Of a DNA stretch of 64,000 nucleotides, positions 48,901 to 54,900 are shown piece after piece. The DNA comes from Favolaschia claudopus. Its lineage: Eukaryota > Basidiomycota > Agaricomycetes > Agaricales > Mycenaceae. The notes below the pieces were generated by a model. The model had not been told where the DNA came from. It ran no database searches and was given only the letters and a program-made list of their open reading frames with translations. Location of the stretch: assembly GCA_037176885.1 (NCBI GenBank), contig JAWWNJ010000008.1, positions 2,728,001 to 2,792,000 on the forward strand, read 5' to 3'. Position 1 is the stretch's first letter. Each line of letters starts with the position of its first letter. The translations under genes were made by a program, and so were the position numbers.

Positions 48901-51900
48901 GAGCCTTAGCCGTTTGTCTTTCTGGACAATTGCGGCTCTCATGTCCGGTATCTTTGCAGGTAAAACAACGGCCTTCCGCTCGCAAACGGTCTCGTTCTTC
49001 CTTGGAAATTCTATCGGTATATTTTCCTTTCTTTTCACCGCTGTTATTTCCTTTCTGAGGCCCTTTGCCCTTAGCATTATTCGGCTTGTTGCTGGATTGA
49101 TCGGTGCCATTCTGCGACTGCCCTTGATTCTGTTTGGGCCCATTGTACGAGTTATTTCCCTTGTACTGCCGCTGCTGATTGAGCTTTGCGAGCTCCTGTT
49201 GTTCGCGTTTGAACGCATCAAGCACACTTTCCTGCCTGGTAGCGTGCTTGGCTAACTTCTTCAAGGATGAACTTTCTGGGTTCAATCCCTTGCCAATTAA
49301 ATGCAACCGTAGGTCTTGATGCAATCCTCCCCAGAATATTTGAATAAGCTGACGCTCCGTGATGTCAGGGAAGCGAACAGCTAGAGATTCAATATCGCGT
49401 AAGAAGTCTCGCACTTTATAATTGCCTTGTGTTGCATTCATCAACCGTTGTCGCAGGCGCAGTTTGAAATCCGGTGGGAAACAGTAGTTGAATAATCCTT
49501 CATATACTGATTTCATAGTCCAGTCTTTGCGCCGCAACGCTACATGCTTCATGAAGAACTTGCTAGCCTTGCCTGTCATAAAATTCACCATCACTTTCAC
49601 GGCCATGGCATCGCTAATTTCGTGCCATTCCGCCCAAGTGTCGATTTCATAAATCCAGTGGTCAAATGTATCGAGGTCAGGTTTCCCATCATATACAAAT
49701 GGTTCCTTGATTTTGACCGAGCGGAATACCTTCTGCAATTTCTTATGCTCCTTTGTAGACTGCTTTCGCTTCGCTGACGGGGTTCTTTTACGACGCTTTG
49801 CCGAGGAAGACAACGAAGTTGAAGAGCTCGAATCAGAGTCAGATGAGCTCGACTCGTCACTCGAATCGTCGGAACCGTCAGAAGACGAAGAGCTGCCGGT
49901 ATCACTGGAAGAGGACGGAGGCGAGGTTGGGGGACTCGGTGGAATCTGTGGTTCTTCGGTGCGTGCCCTAAACCATCCGCCGTTCGGAATTTCTGACTGA
50001 TCGCGTTTGAAGTGTTCAGGTTTAAGATGATTTTCCTGAACATTCTTGTGCGCTTTCTTTCCAGCCTTATTTCCAGTTTTCAATCCTTTCTGAGCGAGCT
50101 TACGAAGCCTTTCGTAGTCGGGGCCTTTCTCCCCTTGATCCACACCTTTACCTTTGGAAGAACCTTGAACAAAGGTTGCCTTAGGTTTTTCTGAAGGTGC
50201 CTGATGCTCGGTCTTTGCAAATGTTGTTGCACCGAGTTTAACCTTTGAAGAACCCGCCCTCCGACCCATTCCCAGGTCAGTGACCTTCGAGTTCTTGTAA
50301 TGATCGAGAAGAGCAGCCTGCACTGCGGCATTTAACTCGTTCTCGGAGAGTTCAGAGTCCGAATCGTCCGAAGGTGAGCCATTAGACAATAATTCAATTA
50401 CATCCTCATTGTCGCTCAATTCCTCGAAGATATTCCCAAAGAGTTTCGTGTCAATAACCGGAAACTCAGGGATAAATGGCGCCGTTTCGAATTCGCGGGT
50501 TGATTCAAAGTCTAAATCAAACCAGGTGGGGAAGAATTTCTTTTCCGTGTTTATTGTATTCAACGGAACATATTCTTTAGCTTTCTTCCCGCCCTCCGTC
50601 GCAAACTCTGTGTTATTTCCGACCACAGTCCATTCCTTATTTTGAACTACAGCAGGTGCGAAAATTTCTTCGGCCTCTGACTCGGAATCGGATAATTCTG
50701 ACAAACTACTTTCATATCCAATTCTATTGTGAAAGTCATCAAGATATTCCTCCAATTCCGATCTGCGAACTCGCGGAGAGAACGGCGTCGTCAACGCGTT
50801 CTGATCTACTCCAGGTAGTGTTCCTGGGTGTAGTTCTCCGCTTGCTGCGAGCATAGGAGCAGCCGAGTCATTCGCAGCACCAGCGGTGCCGGAGAGCTCA
50901 AGGCGCTTAGCAGCTGAGTCGTGCACGGTTCCTGCGGAACCGGAGAGCTCTAAGCGCTGATTGATATGAGCAGCCGAGTCGTGCACGACACCAGAAGTGT
51001 CGGAGAGCTCAAGGCGCTTGGGCAAGTTTGACCGCGTGCTTCGCGTCAACTTCGCGCCCGTAGAAGCCGCCACTTCATCAACAGGCAATCCCCACTTCCC
51101 TGCCAGAGTGGACTCGGAAGCGTGGTGCTCTGAAGATTTACGGTGAGATTTGCTGCTCACCGAGGCTTCTAATTGGTTGGCGTCCCCGACAGTCGTGTCG
51201 AAGGCCGCGCCCACGGCCGCCGCTTCATCCGAGAGGGTCCTAGTGTTACCGTGAGCAACCTTTGAAGCGGTCCGTTTCCCATCCGTACGGTGTTTAAGAG
51301 ACATGTCTAACAGAGAAAAATTATTAGCAAAAATTTAGAGAATAAAACGCACCGGGTGATCAGTCCGAGAGCGTGGGGTGAAACGAGATAAAGAGATATA
51401 CGTAAAAAAATGTGAGGTCGCCTAGATTCTTGCTTACTTGAAGACTAGAATGGTCAGCGACACACGAGAGATTGAGAGTTGTTGTGAGTCGAGATTCTTG
51501 AGGGTTCGCTGATATACGTAGTGAAGAGTCTCGATTCGAAGAATGCTACTTACTTGTACAACCTATCTAGCTTATATACTTGATACTACATACTTAATGG
51601 AGTAAGGAATGAGTCAAAAGGACGTGTCTCTACGTGGGGACACGAAGAGACACGAAATCGAACACGACGACTTGAACTTCGGCGAATGCCGAAGCGGAAC
51701 AAAATACGGATCATTGATATTGGGACTCCGCCCTTACATCCACACAGGCGACGATCCGGGTGGTCCCGTCGGATATCTCGTTTTGATCGGGCTATAGTGA
51801 TGCCGCGCAACGAGAGCTTGTTCCGCAATGTCGAGATCACCATCCTTGCTGGTACGGCGACGTTCCTCCGTAAGGATAGAGGAAATGACGGTTTTGGAGT

Positions 51901-54900
51901 CGGGTGTGGTGCTGGCGGTCAGAATGGCACGAACGAAGGAATCCCAATCGGCTGGTAATGAGCTAAGCAGCGCGACGGTGAAGTCGGAGTCGGTGACAGG
52001 TTGTCCAAGTGAAATCAGCTCCCCCTGCAGCTGGCGCATCAATTTGATGTGCGGCTCGAGAGCGAGGTCGGCACCGGCGCGAGCACTATAAAATTTGTGA
52101 CGCGCGAGGACAAGGCCCATTTGGCCTTTAAGCTCAAAGAGGTGTGACAGCATCTGCCAGGCACCTAGAGCGGTGGTCTCCCCCTGGATGTGTTGGACGA
52201 CTTCCGAATGGACACGAAGTCGGATCGCGGAAAGGGCACGGCGATCAATTTTATCCCATGATGCCTTCTTTGCCGCGTCGGATCCGTCGGGTGCGGTGAA
52301 GTCCGAGTCGATGTGGTCCGCGCAGTTCATGTCGGTGAGAATGTCAGACATCACTGTGGGAAGAAATCCTACTTGGGCCAAGTAGGGACCTACTTGGTTC
52401 GAGGATTCCCTACTCAAGTTGAGTAGGTCCGCGTCTGAGTAGGTTTTACCCTACTCAACCTGAGTATGCCGAACCTACTCGGCACAAATCCACTCACCGT
52501 CAGTGGGTTTCCGAAAATTGACCGGCATGGCCTTCCAGCTGATGCCGGTCTATTCGGCACGATCCGGGCACCCCTGAAGTGATGAGCCTTATCGGCAAGA
52601 TGGGTTGCCACTGGTTGCCAACGCCGGAACAGCAATCAAGGATAGGATCGCACTCGGAAGTTTCCCTTAACATTGAACGGCTTCATGACTCCATTATGAA
52701 TGGTACAAGGCCTAGCTCACAGTTTGAGTGTGGTTTGCCGCTGGCTTCGCGTCGGGCACCGTTTTGATTTGTTCTAACCTCATGTTCTTGAAATTTGACC
52801 GTTAACTTTACCCGAATCTGAGTTGTGAGACAGTGTACGGTGTATACTTGCTTGTAGCAGACGGGATTGACCGTTGGCCTGGCGGACAAATAATTTTGGA
52901 ATTTATCCGAATTTTTGAATATTTTCGGCCGAGTCGTTCGAAACACGACTTTCGGACTTAGCGAAAACGCGACGCGTCAGTCATGTGATGTGTTACTGCG
53001 TGACATGTAACACATCGCTCCTTTTCCTTATCCTTCATCTTCTGGCTCGCTCCGCGCCGTCCCGTGGCTCTATGCGCCTGAATACGATATAGGACAACTA
53101 CTAAGGGCCAGTGACACGCGCTACGCCGCTGAACAGCCTGGATTATGCCCCAATATCGGTCTCTGAGGCTGATTACGTCTCCCACCAACATCGCCGCATT
53201 ACACGCGTTAGACGCGTTCATTTGCCTTCTGTGATTGTTCTGGTGAGTGTGATACCTCCTTTATTCACTTTATCTCACTCAGGCTTGCCAGTTATCTTCT
53301 CCCGCCTCTCTTCGACTCGCACGAGGGACATGGTATCACCGTGCGCTGTTCCTTCGAGCTTTTCACGAAGAACGGCGATGACTGACACGATTTTATTCAC
53401 AGAAATGATTTCTGGCGTGATTTACACCTTAGACGCAGCGGGCGCGAGTACATATGGTTAGAAGTCTGTCGGGGAAGCCAGGTGAGCCGCAGCTTGACTT
53501 TTTGTCGTTCTCTCCGATTCCCCCTCCTTCCCCAACTTAACCCATTATGTCGGGAGTCGGCGGCGGAGTGCGCTGGGTCTTACCGTAGGCCCTATGCGCT
53601 TGTCGTCGTCGCCTCTCGGCGAATGTTGGTGTTACTTTCAGGCTTATGCTCTAGAGTATTATTCTTGTTCATGTTTGAACTGACGTCCATAAGCAGGTGC
53701 CCTGCGTTTCTGCCTCCTTTAATTTCCTTCTCTCTTCCTCTCATCGCCCATCTGCCTTCACCTCCAGCCCTTCCAGGACGGCCTTCGCGCCGGCACCATC
53801 GCCTACCCACCCGCCCGTGCACCAGTCCTGCCTCGTCTCTCCCGCATTCGACAAACGATCTAAGTAGTGATCTTCTTCTCCTCCCCGCCTCTCCGCACCC
53901 ATGGCCCCACCCGAATCCCGCGACCCCCGTACCCTGACGGCGCCGACTCCGCCGAAACGCGTTCGGCTTCCTCGAAACTCGTAAGTTTCTGCTTTCGAAT
54001 GGAGACAATCAATGTCATGCTTACCTTATCTTCGCGTTTTAGGTCCCGCGTCGACAACTTTGAACGGCTGACTGTTGGATAGATTCTTGAGATGCACATT
54101 ACGGCTATCGAGGTAACCTTTAGTTCCGCAGTTACAAGCGATTACTGACCGTTTCGTAGTCTCATGCACCCAACCAGCCAGGGCCCAGCTACCACTTCAA
54201 AACTTGAACGCGGATTGTGTTCGGCGCCATCTTGGTCTCTTCGTGAGTCGACTCTTTCATTCCATATTAATTTCATTTCGTTCTTTTCGTGACTCATTGA
54301 AATCGAAATAGGCCGAACCTATGCCGCTCCGCTTGCTCCCTCACGTTGAACGGGGAGACTATGCTAGAATGTGAGTCCATAATTCTACCTCTATACTCGC
54401 AGATACTGACTGACTATCTTAATTCTTTTGAAGGCCGTGACTATGTCGGTTTGACTCAATCGAACCGCGCGCGCGCTCGATTCAAATACTTATCGTGATA
54501 TTACTTACTAGATAAACAGTGGGTTGACTCGAGGGTGGGCTGCCTCTCACTTGCATTGGCTCGTTTCGGTCGTTCAGGTAAGATTTGATTCGTTTGACTC
54601 GAATTTCGTCTCTATATCTGACTTTTTTTGTACTCTAGTCTCGTCATTCATTCAACTCAATCAATTACCTTACCTTGAAGTGTTGTTGAACATCAACACG
54701 GTCTCGTTCAAGTATCGTTGAGTTCAACTGAAGGTGAGTTCAAGTTAACTTATGGGTGAGTTTTTCAGACTTCTTCTTAATCTATTCATTGATTCCTTCG
54801 TGCGTTTGAAGTTGAATGGTATGCTGCCGGGCTCATTTTCGTTGTCGAAGCCCCGCCTTGAGTGATCATGAGACGACGTCGGTGAGTGTTTCATTGGTCT

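Larger units (their letters stand above)
43046..51738 (-). mobile_element. Ty3/gypsy chromovirus, full length
   Basis: 8,693 bp with 328-bp LTRs at 43046-43373 and 51411-51738 (TGTGAGG...CCTTACA) that look identical, and a 5-bp target duplication tccac (43041-43045 and 51739-51743). It lies inside the gag of the gag-only element. A single uninterrupted 2,623-codon polyprotein and matching LTRs indicate a very recent, possibly active copy. The sequence following the 5' LTR (T-rich, minus strand) shows no obvious tRNA-type primer site. Confidence 0.95.

Noticed and set aside
48761..49255. 164-codon frame on the plus strand inside the gypsy element
   Set aside because: Antisense shadow of the intact Gag-Pol frame; no family motif.
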